From: Mya arenaria
Taxonomy: Eukaryota > Mollusca > Bivalvia > Myida > Myidae
NCBI RefSeq assembly: GCF_026914265.1
Contig: NC_069127.1
Span: forward strand, 24,628,637 to 24,692,636
Direction: 5' to 3'
Length of the DNA: 64,000 nucleotides
A model generated the notes under the pieces. It was not told where the DNA came from and made no database searches. It saw only the letters and a program-made list of their open reading frames with translations. Positions 46,766 through 60,200 of the stretch are shown here, piece by piece; the stretch's first letter is position 1; every line of letters starts with the position of its first letter. A program made the position numbers and the translations under genes.

Positions 46766-47358
46766 TTTTAGTTGAGATGTGACCCAATTCTTGTTTTTCA
46801 GATTTAGAAGCTTTAACAATACTGGGTATGCTTCCTTAACCATGTAAAATAACTCTAAATAACAACACAAAAGAAAAATATGTTTGTGCATGAACTTGTA
46901 GAAGGCAATCAAAATTGTGGATGATCTTTACTTACTTTTTCTAACATAACTTTTACATGCAAACACTATTTGTTTTTTCTGTAAATGTCATGACATGATT
47001 TAGTTGAAATGTTTATAACTGGGTTAAGTTACGCCATCAGTGTTCACAGCAAATACATGATACGATTTTGTTTGTTTTGTTTTCAAAATGATATCTCAGT
47101 GTGTTACACAATTGAAATGAATAACTTGGTTGCTTGGCTGTATATTCTTGCAACACAATATTTATTGCAGTTTTGATAAAAAGTCTGAAAGTAAATTTAA
47201 TATTGTAATTCATTATAAGTTAGCCAGAGACCACCAAAAGTAAGAGTATTATGTATTGAAAATATATTTTGAATATGTTTATGTAAAGAATTTCGACCTG
47301 GACAATTCTTTTTTAATGTTCTTAATGTTTTAAAGTTACTTGGCTTTAATTGTTTATT

Positions 47359-47506
47359 ATGTCATTGCTATAATTCTTAATGGTGTCATGGCTATAATTG
47401 TTAAAGGTGTCATGGCTATAATTGTTAAAGGTGTCATGGCTATAATTGTTAAAGGTGTCATGGCTATAATTGTTAAAGGTGTCATGGCTATAATTGTTAA
47501 TGTTGT
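47359..47506. repeat. 24-bp tandem repeat, about six units
   Basis: GGTGTCATGGCTATAATTGT plus TAAA repeats five to six times. The 24-bp unit gives repeated eight-codon ORFs on both strands, judged meaningless. Confidence 0.9.
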
Positions 47507-47903
47507 CCATATTATGACAATACGCATATCAGTTATGAAATGTTTAATGTTAAAAATTAATGTCTCAATCAAAATTATTTAATTTATATATGAGGCCAAA
47601 TCATTTTCTATGTAGAATACTTACAATGATTAAAAAAATGACCAAATGATTTAGATTTTAAACCAAATGCTGCATACATCTAAACATTGTTGACAACAAC
47701 AGGTACTGTTACAATACACTTTATTCGTAACAAAGCACAACGCAGCAGAGACCGGCGATGACTTTAAAAGCAAGTTTTATTGCTTTATTTATATAATGCA
47801 TCCTTTTTAAACATTTACAGCATAAAGATGTGTTTTGTAATTGTGATAATATTGTTTAATTTAATCTAGTAAATTGTATTGTTATTGTTTGCCTTTGTAA
47901 GTC

Positions 47904-48097
47904 TATGGGCCGATTGTTCAGAACTGTTAAAGTTAACATCTCTTTACTGTGCTGGATACACTTGTGATCTACTAAATTTCTAACAATTTTATAAACAACT
48001 GTTTCACCTGTGCTTGTTTATATTTAAATATTTGAGCACATCATTCAAAAGTTCACGTTTGAAAGTTAATAGTAAAAATGTTCGGAACTATGGGCTG
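47904..48097. mobile_element. MITE-like element, 'GATTGTTCAGAACTTTGTTA' family, copy 3
   Basis: TATGGGCCGATTGTTCAGAAC at the left and GTTCGGAACTATGGGC at the right are inverted repeats. The interior resembles the copy at 25632-25896 (GGATACACTTGTGATCT versus GGATACACTTATGATCT). Confidence 0.7.
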
Positions 48098-48347
48098 TAT
48101 AAGATAATATGTTGTTTATATTAATGGAACCTGTTATCTGTTTTGAATAAGGTTGTTAATGCCAAATATAAATAAATGTTTAGAATATTGTATAGAACAG
48201 AATTGATGTTACACAATGATACTACTAAAATTCTTCTTGGATTTTTTATGCATGAAGAAATCTTTTATGAAATGAACTAGGCTTGTCAGAATATTTGATT
48301 AACCAAATGCCATACATGTTTGTATGTTTAAATCATCTTGTTTAACA

Positions 48348-48708
48348 ATACATGCCGTATTTCTGAGAGGCTTCCCAGGGGATTTTGGTCTGAATTCCAG
48401 GGGATTTTTATATTACACCAGGGGATTTTTTCGCGACAAAAATTTGCACAATATGTGCATTTATAATATAAGAATAAATACAGAAATACACTCAAATTAC
48501 AATAATTTTTGGACTTAGTCATCATGGTCCTTCATGGAATTTCACACTCATAATATTATTGATGCTTTCCATTGTCAACCTTAAGCAAGTTTTGAAAACA
48601 AAAAAAATAATTTGTTTTTAAATTCCAGGGGATAAGAATCCCCCGGCAGGGGATGGGTCGAAATTCCGGGGGGGGGGGGGGTTCCCCGCTGGGGGATATG
48701 GCATGTAT
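48348..48708. mobile_element. MITE-like element with ATACATGCC termini
   Basis: ATACATGCCGTATTTC at the left and GATATGGCATGTAT at the right are inverted repeats. CCAGGGGATTTTT recurs inside and a long G run lies near 48668-48681. Confidence 0.65.
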
Positions 48709-48807
48709 AATCTTGTAAGAAAAGAATTCATGATAATTTTTTAGGGTTTTGTCTTCCAAAAATACGGGTTATAGAATGGGCAGGAGGGTGTTCATGTTTT
48801 AATTCTA

Positions 48808-49055
48808 TGTCATAAAGTCAATAGCTTTCATCCAATTGTCATGAAACTTTGTCAGAATACTTTTCAACATGTTGTCTTGAACATTTGTTAATATGGGTTA
48901 CCTCATATCTAAAACTAGGTCACTAGGTCAAAGCTTTGGAAGTTTCTTATTCATGTCACAAAGTCAATAGTTCATATCAAATTTTTTATGAAACTTTGTC
49001 ATAATACTTTTCTACAAGTTATTTTGAACGCTTGTTTAATATTGGTCATCTCATA
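48808..49055. repeat. Imperfect tandem duplication of ~140-bp bivalve repeat
   Basis: CATAAAGTCAATAGCTTTCA...TGAAACTTTGTCAGAATACT and a second, similar stretch about 145 bp later. ACTAGGTCACTAGGTCAAAG lies between them. Confidence 0.55.
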
Positions 49056-49061
49056 TATACA

Positions 49062-49460
49062 AATATTGTTTACACACAAGATGAACAAAACGCGTTTGAG
49101 GAGCTTGCACGTGATATAAATGCAAATGAACTAGAAAGGGAGATAACTAACGATGAAATACTATTAGGTATAACTACGTTAAAAAAAGATTGTAGCCCCG
49201 GAAATGACAGATTATGCATAGAAATGTTTAAGAATACCAGTGGAATTATTTTACCGTATTTACGGGAATTATTTAACAATATATACGATAGCGGTGTATT
49301 CCCTGTTGAATGGAGCGAGAGTATCATTGTACCGTTGCACAAAAAGGGCGATTTCGCTTATTTCAAGCATAAGTAAAATATTTACCAATATTTTGAATAA
49401 GAGACTGTCACGGTGGTGTGAAGATAACGGGGTTGTGAGCGAATCTCAATGTTTGTACTA
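49062..49460 (+). mobile_element. LINE (non-LTR) reverse-transcriptase fragment
   Basis: The reading NDEILLGITTLKKDCSPGND is followed by GVFPVEWSESIIVPLHKKGD and then, in another frame, ISLISSISKIFTNILNKRLS. These are fingers-region motifs of a jockey/I/CR1-type RT. Several codons expected between KKGD and ISL are absent and the palm domain is missing, so this is a dead piece. Confidence 0.75.
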
Positions 49461-50509
49461 TGTTTGTATGATTGTGTATGTGTATTGCTACTTGTTTTTT
49501 TTCATATTACTTGCTCTAATAGAGTATTGGTATTCAAATAAACTTTCATGGATTAAGGATTGTGTTTGCAATGTACATTGAAACATAATAAAGTATGTGC
49601 TAAGCTTTTAAAAGTACAATGTAGTAGTTTTGTTAAACCTTTTACAATGCCCCTTCTAGATGTTTAAAAAATGCAAAATCAGGTCAGATATTAACATCAA
49701 ACTTGCACACTTGTTACGATTTGTTGACACTACCTGCTACACAATCCATGGCATAAATATAGTGACCCCTATATCAACTTTGAAAAGCCTTTGAGACATG
49801 ATAAACAGACGCGCACACTTGTCCTATTGTTGTTGGATACAATAGTGTGCAGTAAGCTTCATCTCTCGGACTAATATCATATTCCTATTAATATCCTCTT
49901 TCCTTATATATTTACAAAGTTGGTTATTATCAAGGGTGGTCTAACTCTTTTAGTCGGCAGTGTTAAAACATGCGCTCTACATGTTACCTTCACATGTACT
50001 CGGACACCAATTGAAGGCTGTTCAAGCAAATTAAAACTGTGACCTTGTCTAGTTACTGGTAACCGGGGTCATTGTAATACTATAAAAAATAGGTCAAGGA
50101 AATATTGAGCAAACATCGATTCAATGCTTAAGCCCATGACCACGTAGTATGACCTTGACCTTGCAAGGTTTTCTGTTGAATTCCCACAATTACCTTATTG
50201 AGCAGATGTGACCAAATTAGATTAATATTATTTTAAGACAACAGAGGGATTTCCAATATTCCTCTCCCAATCTTGAACAACAAATAACAACATGATGACC
50301 CAATATCCCTCACTGGATTGCATTCAAGTGACAACATACTGGACGACTCCGAACCTTACACCGCATTTGAAGCTATGATACATCTCGTTTTAAATGTGCT
50401 TAAAAACATTAAAAATATGTGATCGAATTTGATACAGGGTCACCTAAGGAGTACTTTGTTTTCACTTAATATTTGAGAACGCTGAGACACACAGGAACTT
50501 TATACTGAT
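49461..50509. other. Intergenic space, no gene recognised
   Basis: AT-rich sequence with scattered GACCTTGACC phrases (for example about 50150) related to the 145-bp repeat family, but no clear array. Confidence 0.4.
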
Positions 50510-50790
50510 ATTAGTATGCAGGTTGGTCACGAACAGTAGACGACCCCTATTGATTTTGAGATCTGACTTGAAAAGGTCAAGGTCGCAGTGATTTGAGGTG
50601 AAAATCGGTTTCCGCTCAGTAACGAGAGATCATTTGGCTCCAGGAACTACATACTTGGTATGCAAGTTTGTCATGACTAGTAGATGACCTGTATTGATTA
50701 TGAGACCAGTAGATCAAAGGTCAAGGTCGCGTAGACCTTTAGGTGAAAAGCGATATGTTGGCGGTGACCTTACGCTGACAAATGGTTTCT
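50510..50790 (-). repeat. Two diverged, inverted copies of the 145-bp repeat family
   Basis: On the minus strand the order CGCGACCTTGACCTTTGATC, ACCAAGTATGTAGTTCCTGG and CGTTACTGAGCGGAAACCG matches the internal order of the 145-bp unit at 16741-18660. The copies are older and in opposite orientation. Confidence 0.6.
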
Positions 50791-51151
50791 GCTCAATAAC
50801 ATAATAACGTTTGTTTAACTTTAACTGTTAACGCTTGTAAACTTCATTTCCATTTTCCAAAACTAATCTAAAACATTTCCTTCTCTTCCGCAGTAAGTAT
50901 ATATACATGTATTTATACTATATTGCACCTTACCTTTCAAGCCAGGTACTTGTTAAAGTTGAGCGCAAAATCTGTAATACTACTGATCTCACATTTGGTA
51001 TCAGACTGTTGTGTATACAGTCGTCGTTTTCCACATAACCATCAGTGATGAGTGCATAATCCTCATTGAAATAAAACAAAATATTACTTCTTATATTCAT
51101 TTATCACATTAATTCTTTATTTTCATAGGAGCACTGATCGTATGTTTCTGT

Positions 51152-51157
51152 TTTATT
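51152..51157 (-). promoter_or_regulatory. NADSYN1: Putative NADSYN1 polyadenylation signal
   Basis: The minus strand reads AATAAA 135 nt past the stop codon, the nearest canonical signal. Confidence 0.5.
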
Positions 51158-51291
51158 TGGGTGAATAGGCCTAACAATACGTCACTGTTGGTTCGTCTCC
51201 AGTCCGTTAAGTACAAATGTCATGTTTATCATTGATAATTTCTCAGGTACGACCCAAGAGTGGAGACAAGCGGTTTTTCAAAAATCAATCT

Positions 51292-54200
51292 CTAGTTGTT
51301 GTTTTCGGATTGTGATGTCCCTCGTTCATTTTTTCTGATATCAGCCTTTTGAAGTCTTTTTACCTAACAAAAACATGTACAAGTAGTGGCAAATATTCAA
51401 ACACAGATGTAAAGATGATTCATGTGAAAAGTGAATTAAGTAATTCTTGATACATCAAAGTTAAGCCAGAGGTATGGGCCATGCTAAAGCTTAAAACTGA
51501 GCATATTAATGGTAACATGAGAACTAAGTTCTATGTAACTGAGTTTTAACCAAAGTAAACCCGTTTTCATGATTTTGTCACCCCAGCAGTGCTACTACAA
51601 TACAAACACCTCATATGTTAAAAAAATACCACACATGCAAAACACAACTTCATAATACTCACCTGAGTGTCAATACATTTGAACTGCCAGGGCCAGGAGA
51701 CGTTGTAGAGGAACTGTCTGTGGTCGAACCTGTTGTCATCAGGGCTGTACATCCCTGCGTGGTAGCTCGGTGTCAGTGTCGTCATCTTGTGACGATTCAT
51801 CGCGTAACACCGGAAAAAGTGTTTTACCTTATCTGCTACCTGAAAATGTTGGTTTTGTTTTTTGTTTAAGTTGTTGTTGCACTCTACCGTATACCTGGAT
51901 GGTGTTCGAAGTTAAATAATTTGAAAAACTACGTGCATCTTGCATATTCTAAAAGACTGATGAGAAGCTAGCACCAACGCTGGTCTTTTTTGATTTTAAA
52001 AAGGGGCATAACTCATCAATCAATAATGCCAGAAATGGGTTTGTCCTTATCAACATACATGTGTTCCAAGTTTCAGTTGAATATCTTGAGTAATGGCCAT
52101 GGTTGTTTTTGCACAACAATGCCCATGAAAACAACGATATCAAGGCTATCACAATACCAAAACTTGTTTTGGGAAAAACAGAAATGCTCCAAATCATATT
52201 TCATAAAAATGATGAAAACGTTATAATAGTTTTATGTACATGTAAACCTGAAACAATACAGTGCAAAGCAATCTTCCATGAAATATGGCTTATGATATCC
52301 AACATGATATGCAAAACTCCAACACTTTCCAATTATTGTGCAGACCTAGGAATAACATGAGTTCTACATGTCGTCTTGTTCGACTTGCCAGGTTTTCGGA
52401 CCTAGGAATAACATGAGTTCTACATGTCACCTTATTCGACTTGCCAGGTTTTCGGGAAAAAAAACCAATTCATGTAATATTTATTACATAGGGTCTGCAT
52501 GTTTACTTGATGAGTAAAACGTAACTTAGTTTTATCAATTTCGTTCGAGTGACATAGGAGATGTGGAAAAGACAAAAAAGGACAAACTAAAAAGGATGGA
52601 TCGACAAACAGACAATGTCAGGGTAATGATAAAGATACCTGTTCCGGTGTAAGCCAGTTCCATGTGTGTAGAAGCTTAATGAACATGCTGTATGGTCCAC
52701 AGCCTGGCTGTTTCCTCAGCTTGCCATACACAGACAACTCATCGTACGTCATACCAAGGTCCTCCTGCGCAATGGAAGATAATTTTGTCTGTATCAATTT
52801 TAATGAGAACATAAGACTAAGATAATTTCACTTTAATCTTGAGATATGTATTGAAACAGGTCGCTAGTGTCTGTGAATGTTTGTCTGTTTAAGTATTACA
52901 TGTAGGTATACATGTATGTCGAAAAAATTATTCTATGGTTAAGACTAACTGACCCTAGTGAGATGATTTTAACATAAACTAGAGATTGCTTTATTGAAAA
53001 AGAGCTTGTCTCCCCAATTGTCTGGTCGTAGATGAGAAATGTTCAATGATGGACATGAAATTTGTACTTTTTGACTTGAGACAAACAAACATAGGGGTCA
53101 TCTTCTGGTCATGACCAACCTTCGTACCACTAATGAATTTACTGGGTCCAAGTATAAAGTTCCTGGGTGCATGTGTTCTTTAGTAACTGAGCACAAACCG
53201 ATTGTTTTACCACGATCACTGCGACTTATACCACGGCCTTGACCTTTGACCTACCGATCCCAAAAGCAATAGAGGTTATCTACTAGTCATGATAAACTAG
53301 CATACCAAATATGAACTTCCTGGGTGCAAGTCTTCTTATTATTGGTAACTGTTTTTTTCCCTAAAGGTCACTGCGACCTAAACATTTGGCCCACTGATCC
53401 CAAAATCAATAGGGTACACAAGTGGTAGTCATGACCAGCTGGCATTCCAGGTACACGTATTAGGTTCCTTGGTGTTAGCATTCTTAAGTTATTTGACAGG
53501 ATACCATTTTTTTTCACCACAAGGCCACCTTGACATTGACCTTTTGATCTCAAAAACACTAGGGTCATCTATTGGTCCAACTGCAACCCAAGTTTGAACT
53601 TCCTTTGTCTTAAGAGTTTTCAAGTTATTGAGCGGAAACGAAGTGTGGCGTTCGGACTGAACGACTGACTGACGGACAGGGCAAAAACAATATGTCTCCC
53701 CAAGACATAATTGATCAAGGACTACTTTACTATTGGGCGCTTAAAAAACAATCATGCTAAATTCGTAACCCAACAACTAGCACATAATAAAGGTTCCTTT
53801 TAGTCTGAAAATTTCGCCCAAATTGTGCAAGCTATTGTAGAGAGTTTACATGTCTTTACAAAAGGTGATGAGCTATGATACAATATATAAATTGAGTGAC
53901 AATTCGTAACAAGCTTTAATGGAAAAGAAATATAAATCATATGCACACATATACAAAGTACTTGACGAACCTCATCAATTTGTGCTAGTTTGCCATCCTT
54001 GAGGGGTTCAAGCTCAGCGGTTGGCGGGGCACTGTAGATCCTGAAAATATGGAGGAAATCGGTGAAAATTATCATATACTAACAGGTTATCGGTGAAATT
54101 ATCATATCCCAACAGTTAAATCTATCCGGGTCTCGTTTCAATAAGATATCTAGTTGTAAACCTTAAGCTGCCTAACCGTGCCAATGACACTCGAAAGGTT

Positions 54201-57200
54201 ACGGCCAGAATCCATATGAACTATTTTCTTACAATATTATTATTTCATAATAGTTTACGCCTGTTGCAGTTTTGTCATAGGCAGATTGCATTAAAGTATT
54301 TGAATATCGGAAGCCCATAGGAAAAAAAACAGTTTGCAGACGTACACCAAAGATTGAGCCTTATGGTCGAAGTCAACAACAATATTTAATACAGAAGTAA
54401 ATCAACTGAGAAAGTACACATACTTAGAATAATCAGGTTTCTTATTAAGAACAGGCTGCCGGCTAAAATGGACGGTTCAAATGACTTAGTTTAAGGTCGG
54501 TTCAATTTTGCCAAATCAGATAAAAAAAATAAAAAAGCACGTTGTTGAGAATCTTCTTAGATACTTACCCCTTAAGAGCGGTGATTTTAAATCGCTTGAT
54601 GTAGAAACGTATGAACAACCTCAAATCTGTCTTGCTGATTCCGCCAATAGGATTCAAATCAGCACTTGAACAGTCATGCTTGGTCATATTGCCCCTAAGT
54701 CTGAAACAAATTGCATATCACAAAGAGATTAGTAATGAATTATATCCCATGGGCATATTTGGTCATTTTTTTAGTAACCTTTTTCAATATATCTGTTTCA
54801 CAAAGAATGTGGGTATAATGTGCCAATAAATATGTCAATACTAAGAAGAACACTATGAAATACATTAACAATAACTGTAACCGTACATCCCATGTTCTAT
54901 AGCACTTACCCTTCATCAGCGTTTGATGTGCCGAGCACAAGAAGTCCCCCAGGTCTGCCACGCGCCCAAAGTGACAGCTGTGCAAACAGGTATGCCAGCA
55001 CCATACGAACACGAGCCTGAAATCAAAACAGTTTCTTATTGGTACGCCGCTGTGCATTGCTTAAAATGATTATTTTAATTGTTTAGTAAAACAATATTTT
55101 ATTATTCGAAATAAAAAGAAATAACAGAGACTGTTTAACTTTTTATGTATCCACGTGACTTATACAATACCAGCTTAATTATGATTAGATGTTTTGGCAA
55201 GTGAAAACCGCATATGTAGTGACGTAAAACCCTGACGGTAGATTTGACAATTAATGTTTTACAAACGTGAATGGTAGAAACGGCCGTGTACGTAAGATAA
55301 AACACACATACGTGATGGCAAACCAAACAAAAACCGCCAGTACACATATCTTAACAACATTGACAAAATGGCTGACAAATCGACAAATTGTCTGTTGGTA
55401 ATTACCGGCCTGTGTCCATTTTAAATGTTGTATCGAAAATCCTTGAAAAGGTGGTTTATGACCAGGTTGAAGCTTATTTTAAGGATAAAGATCTGTTGTA
55501 TAAATTACAATCAGGTTTCAGGAGTGGCTTCTCTACTGGTACTTGTCTAGTTCACCTTACAGACTTTATTAGGTATGAAAACGATAAAGGTAATGTTGTT
55601 GGTATGGTGCTGCTGGATTTGCAGAAAGCGTTTGACACAGTCGACCATTCCATTCTTTTAATGAAACTACAAGCATCAGGTCTTAGTATTGACGTCCTAA
55701 ATTGGTTCAAATCATATTTATCAGATAGACAGCAGCTTGTAGATGTCTCTGGTACTTATTCTTCCAATTCCAAAATAACAGGTGGTGTTCCTCAGGGCTC
55801 AATCCTTGGACCCCTTCTCTTTCTAATTTATGTAAATGATATGTCAGCTGTGGTCAAAAATAATTTTCTTTTATATGCTGATGATTCTGGTATCCTGGTA
55901 TCTGGTAAAAGTTTATTTGTTGTTGAAAAGGCGTTGACAGATGATATGGAATTGGTCAGCCAATGGTTAGTGGACAATAAGTTGTCACTGCACTTGGGTA
56001 AAACCGAGTCAATTTTATTTGGGTCCAGGCAAAAGCTTAGGTCACAATCTAACCTGCATATAACCTGTTCTGGTACATCCATTGAATCAACTTCATCTAT
56101 CAAGTATCTTGGGATTACTATAGACCAAAATCTGTCATTTTGCTCCATGGCCAAGTCTGTTCTTAAGAAGGCCAACTCTCGGTTAAAATTTCTTTACCGC
56201 AAGAAAGAGTTTCTTACACAGCATACCAAGAAACTTCTGGTTATGTATCTAATTCATAGTGTCACTATGATTACGCATGCTCTGTTTGGTATAATAGCTT
56301 GACACAGTCTTTAAAAAATAAGTTACAAACTTGTCAAAATAAAATTATGAGATTTGTACTTGACTTGGATTCCAGAGCCCATATTGACCCATCCCACTTT
56401 AAGTCCCTTAGCTGTTTACCGGTCCACAGAAGAGTTGAACAGATAATGTTGTGTCATGTTTTTAAGATAAAAAATGGCCTGTCTCCGGATTACATGGGTG
56501 AACACTTTATTTCGCAAGATTCCGTACATAATTATAGTACAAGACTTAGTCAAAATGGTGGGTATTGTCTACCTAAAGTCAAAAGTCATGGTTCTAAGTC
56601 CTTTGCTTTCTCTGGAATTAAACTATGGAATGATTTACCTGTAGAGTTAACGGAGATCAACAGGTTACAAAGTTTTAAGGTTGCCATCAAAAGTCATCTT
56701 ATGAACAGTATTTAAAATTGTTTTTACCTATTTCGGCTCAGGATTTTAAATTGTTTGCTAATATCTTTTTACAATTTTAGTAATGTGTTTTAAATCCTAG
56801 CTGCAAACAGGAGTGCCACTAAATCAAGATTTGACTGTGATATACATTTTTATGACTCAATAGTACTTTTAAACATGATTATATTTAGGTCCGCCTCTCT
56901 ATGTCATGCCGCCAATACAAAGGACCACAATGGAAATAAGGGCTTGCCCTTTTTTGTGTTATCCTTGGTGTTGATGTGTATGTCATAGTTTTCTCGTATG
57001 TGATATAGTATTTAATAATGCTCATTATTTTATCCTATGTTATGTTGTGAACTATGCATATGCTTCCTATGCCGAAATAAATCTATCTATCTATCTATAA
57101 CCAAAATCGCCAACCGGCCATTCAAGCCTAGGAAACACTGGAAAACTTTCTTTTTACAGACACAGCATCTGGTAGTACACATACAAACAAGGCCAACGTA

Positions 57201-60200
57201 AACTTATCTGATTTATTTACCAAATATGATAACAAAATGGTACACTTATAATTCTATAAACAATTACTAGATACCAGCCACAATGTTGACTCCACAACCC
57301 ATATTGATGTTTGTTACGTACAATGGTAAGCGAATACAGCTATACACACATTTTTCCTAATATTTAAGACTCAGTGAAAATATCTTCCCCCAAATTATGC
57401 AATATCAACCTTAAAGAAGACGTTATTTTATATAACTATTTCTTTTTAGGAGCATGCTTTTCCAGCGTATCGTGTAGAGCGTCTAGATTAAATTCAAGCC
57501 CTAAAGCAGATATAGTATGCCATCCTGTCTAAAGAGACCTTGCTATCAAGATAGAAAACAACTCAGAACAGAAATTCAATAGTCATTTCAGCGATAGTAG
57601 TTCTTTAGGCTTCACATTTTGTTTAGACATAGTAGACCCAATTTTCGACACCACTAACACAACCTTTTCGTCTGGTATCCTAATTATCATGTTTTTGGAA
57701 TCGAGCTCCAGGCCAAGAAAAGCTATGACTTTTGTCTTCCGTTTTCTCTGTCGCCACCGGTACATTAAACTATTGCGTTACAGAGTAAAAAGTATGAATC
57801 GCTTTCATGCATAACGCCGAGGTTTTATCACCACCAAAAAAAAGTCGTCGCGGTAATGGATCAATGCGCCTGAGCGTAATTGCGATTTTACACAGTGTTC
57901 AAGAAACGTGATAAATTTGCGAATGTCTACCAGCTTATTGGGGCTCCGAATGGTAATGTCTTATCAAAATAGTATGAATCCCAGAATCCTTAGAACAGCT
58001 CGATAATCTTTGGAAGTATTGGCATCAACTTAAAAAGCATCATTTATATCCAACTTGCAATTCTTGCCGAGACCTGAATAAATAATACAGCTTTATTAAA
58101 ACAGGTATACTGTACATATGTAAATGACGGATCTGAGTCGATTCACCTTCCGGGTATGACAGGTTGTGAATGATCCTGAATTCATTCCGAGTTTGTTTTT
58201 TTGGAACAAGGAACAAGGACAATGGGCGAAACCGTGATTTTTTTAAAGGTTTAAAACTGAAAGGGCCGGCTAGGCGCACCGCGAAGACCTCTCTGATATT
58301 TTTATGTAATATTTGCGGATGCACGCTTACAGCTGGTAGGTTCCTTTCATTTCGTTCTTGGCGGGGCCTGAATATTCCAAACTAAAGCCTGAGGTGAATC
58401 CTTTTAAAATAAAGCTTTTTTTTTGCTTGCAGCATTTGTGTTATAGTTGTAAATACTGCTGATGTTCGCTAACATTCACTGGGGATGGAGCCATATAAGG
58501 CATATTCTGGTTTATGAGTTAGGCCGAATTGCGTTGTGATTATTTGAATTTCCGGTTGCGAAACGTCTGACCGTTGTCTTTAAAAACGAAAACGGTTGCA
58601 TGGTTGCGCAAAATGACTGACCGGCATGGTGTCGATATGGAATATGTACATAACAGTATATGGCTCGATGATTGTCACCGTATAGCGTGGGAAGACTCTA
58701 TTGGCACAACGTGCAATTACCCCTGTTGAACAAATTACAGGTATGTGACTGTTATGGTAGAATTCGGGGTGAAATGAGTGAAGAGTTTTTAATAATAGCC
58801 GCCTCAAATGACAGCTTCAAAGAGAATTTTGGCCGGATCGAATCCTTAAACAAAATAAAAAAAACTTCGAGTAAAACATCTAGCATATGGGATATTTGTC
58901 AATTACATGAACCCTCTCTGCAGGTATTGATCTGTCAACACCGGGTTATCTATTTATAGATCACATCTGTTTTACACCTTCAGTTTATTTTTAGTTTGTT
59001 ATCAACATAGAGGCTGTCGGTTCTGCAAATTAACGTCATGTGACACTTTCATTTGTAAATAAAAAAAACTAAACATGTGACACGTGCTGGAATAATTTGG
59101 TTTTGAATCATTCACTCACAGAAAGAAAGAAGGAAAAAAGGAAGTGGAATATCCACAAAGTTTGATAAAGGTATTTCAAATCAATGCCATGATGGTTTAT
59201 TTTAATGTAAACTTTTTTTTGATAAAGATACAGTGGGAGTTATTAGAAAGAAAGAAATTAAAGTAATGATTTGTTAACCGATTTTCTCCTTAAGAGCACC
59301 TATTTATCAGAATAGTTGAAATGGCTTTGATTGATCTGTTAATTGAACAATAAAATTCTTATTTGTCTAACAGCAACATTTAATTGTGTTAATAAGTAAT
59401 TAAAAAATGTTTATTTTTCAGAGGGAGTCGCAAACTCCGTCAAAAATCAACATGAGAATTAGACTAAACCAGCTTTAACTTTTTTGTATTACAATCAAAA
59501 CCCTCACATATTATAGAGAACGTACGATTGCATGAGGATAAATGGAGTCGGGACAAGCTTTCTCTGTTGTTCTATTAATTTTCCTGTCGAACCATCTTGG
59601 GGGCATTCAAAATGATAAAAACATGTTCGGCAAGGGTACCCTGCATGGCAGGAATTCGTGAAATCTTTTTATTTTAAAAATATCGCCGTTTACGATACAG
59701 AATTAATGTTAAATTTGAATACATATAATTCTACTTGACCCTATTATATTTAGTTTTTTTTTAACTTATATCTGATTAAAGTTACCGTCATTTTGTAATT
59801 AATTTTGAACATTTTGTAGTCTAGTTTTATTCCAGGCAACCATCCTTATAAGTATTAAACTGTCTTTTGAGAACTGGACAACAAAAAGCCAACGTCAAAG
59901 TCTGACGGTCAAGCTAAATCTACTGTCGCTGGAACTGTTGCCATTATCGCAACGTCAGACAGTAGTACTGGAACAGTCATTTCCCAAGAGCCTCACACAA
60001 GCTCAAGTACGTCATCTGTACCAGAACCACACAAGTGTAGCCTTTGGACTGGTAAATATGTCAGGCAACTATAGAACAACTGTTCGACTGGTCAAAACTG
60101 GTCCATAACTACTCCAGCTGCAACCAGAAGGACTGCGCAAGCATCAGCAGCCATGAAATTCAAAGGCTCACTCCAAGAAAATCAGGTACACTTGGTCAAA

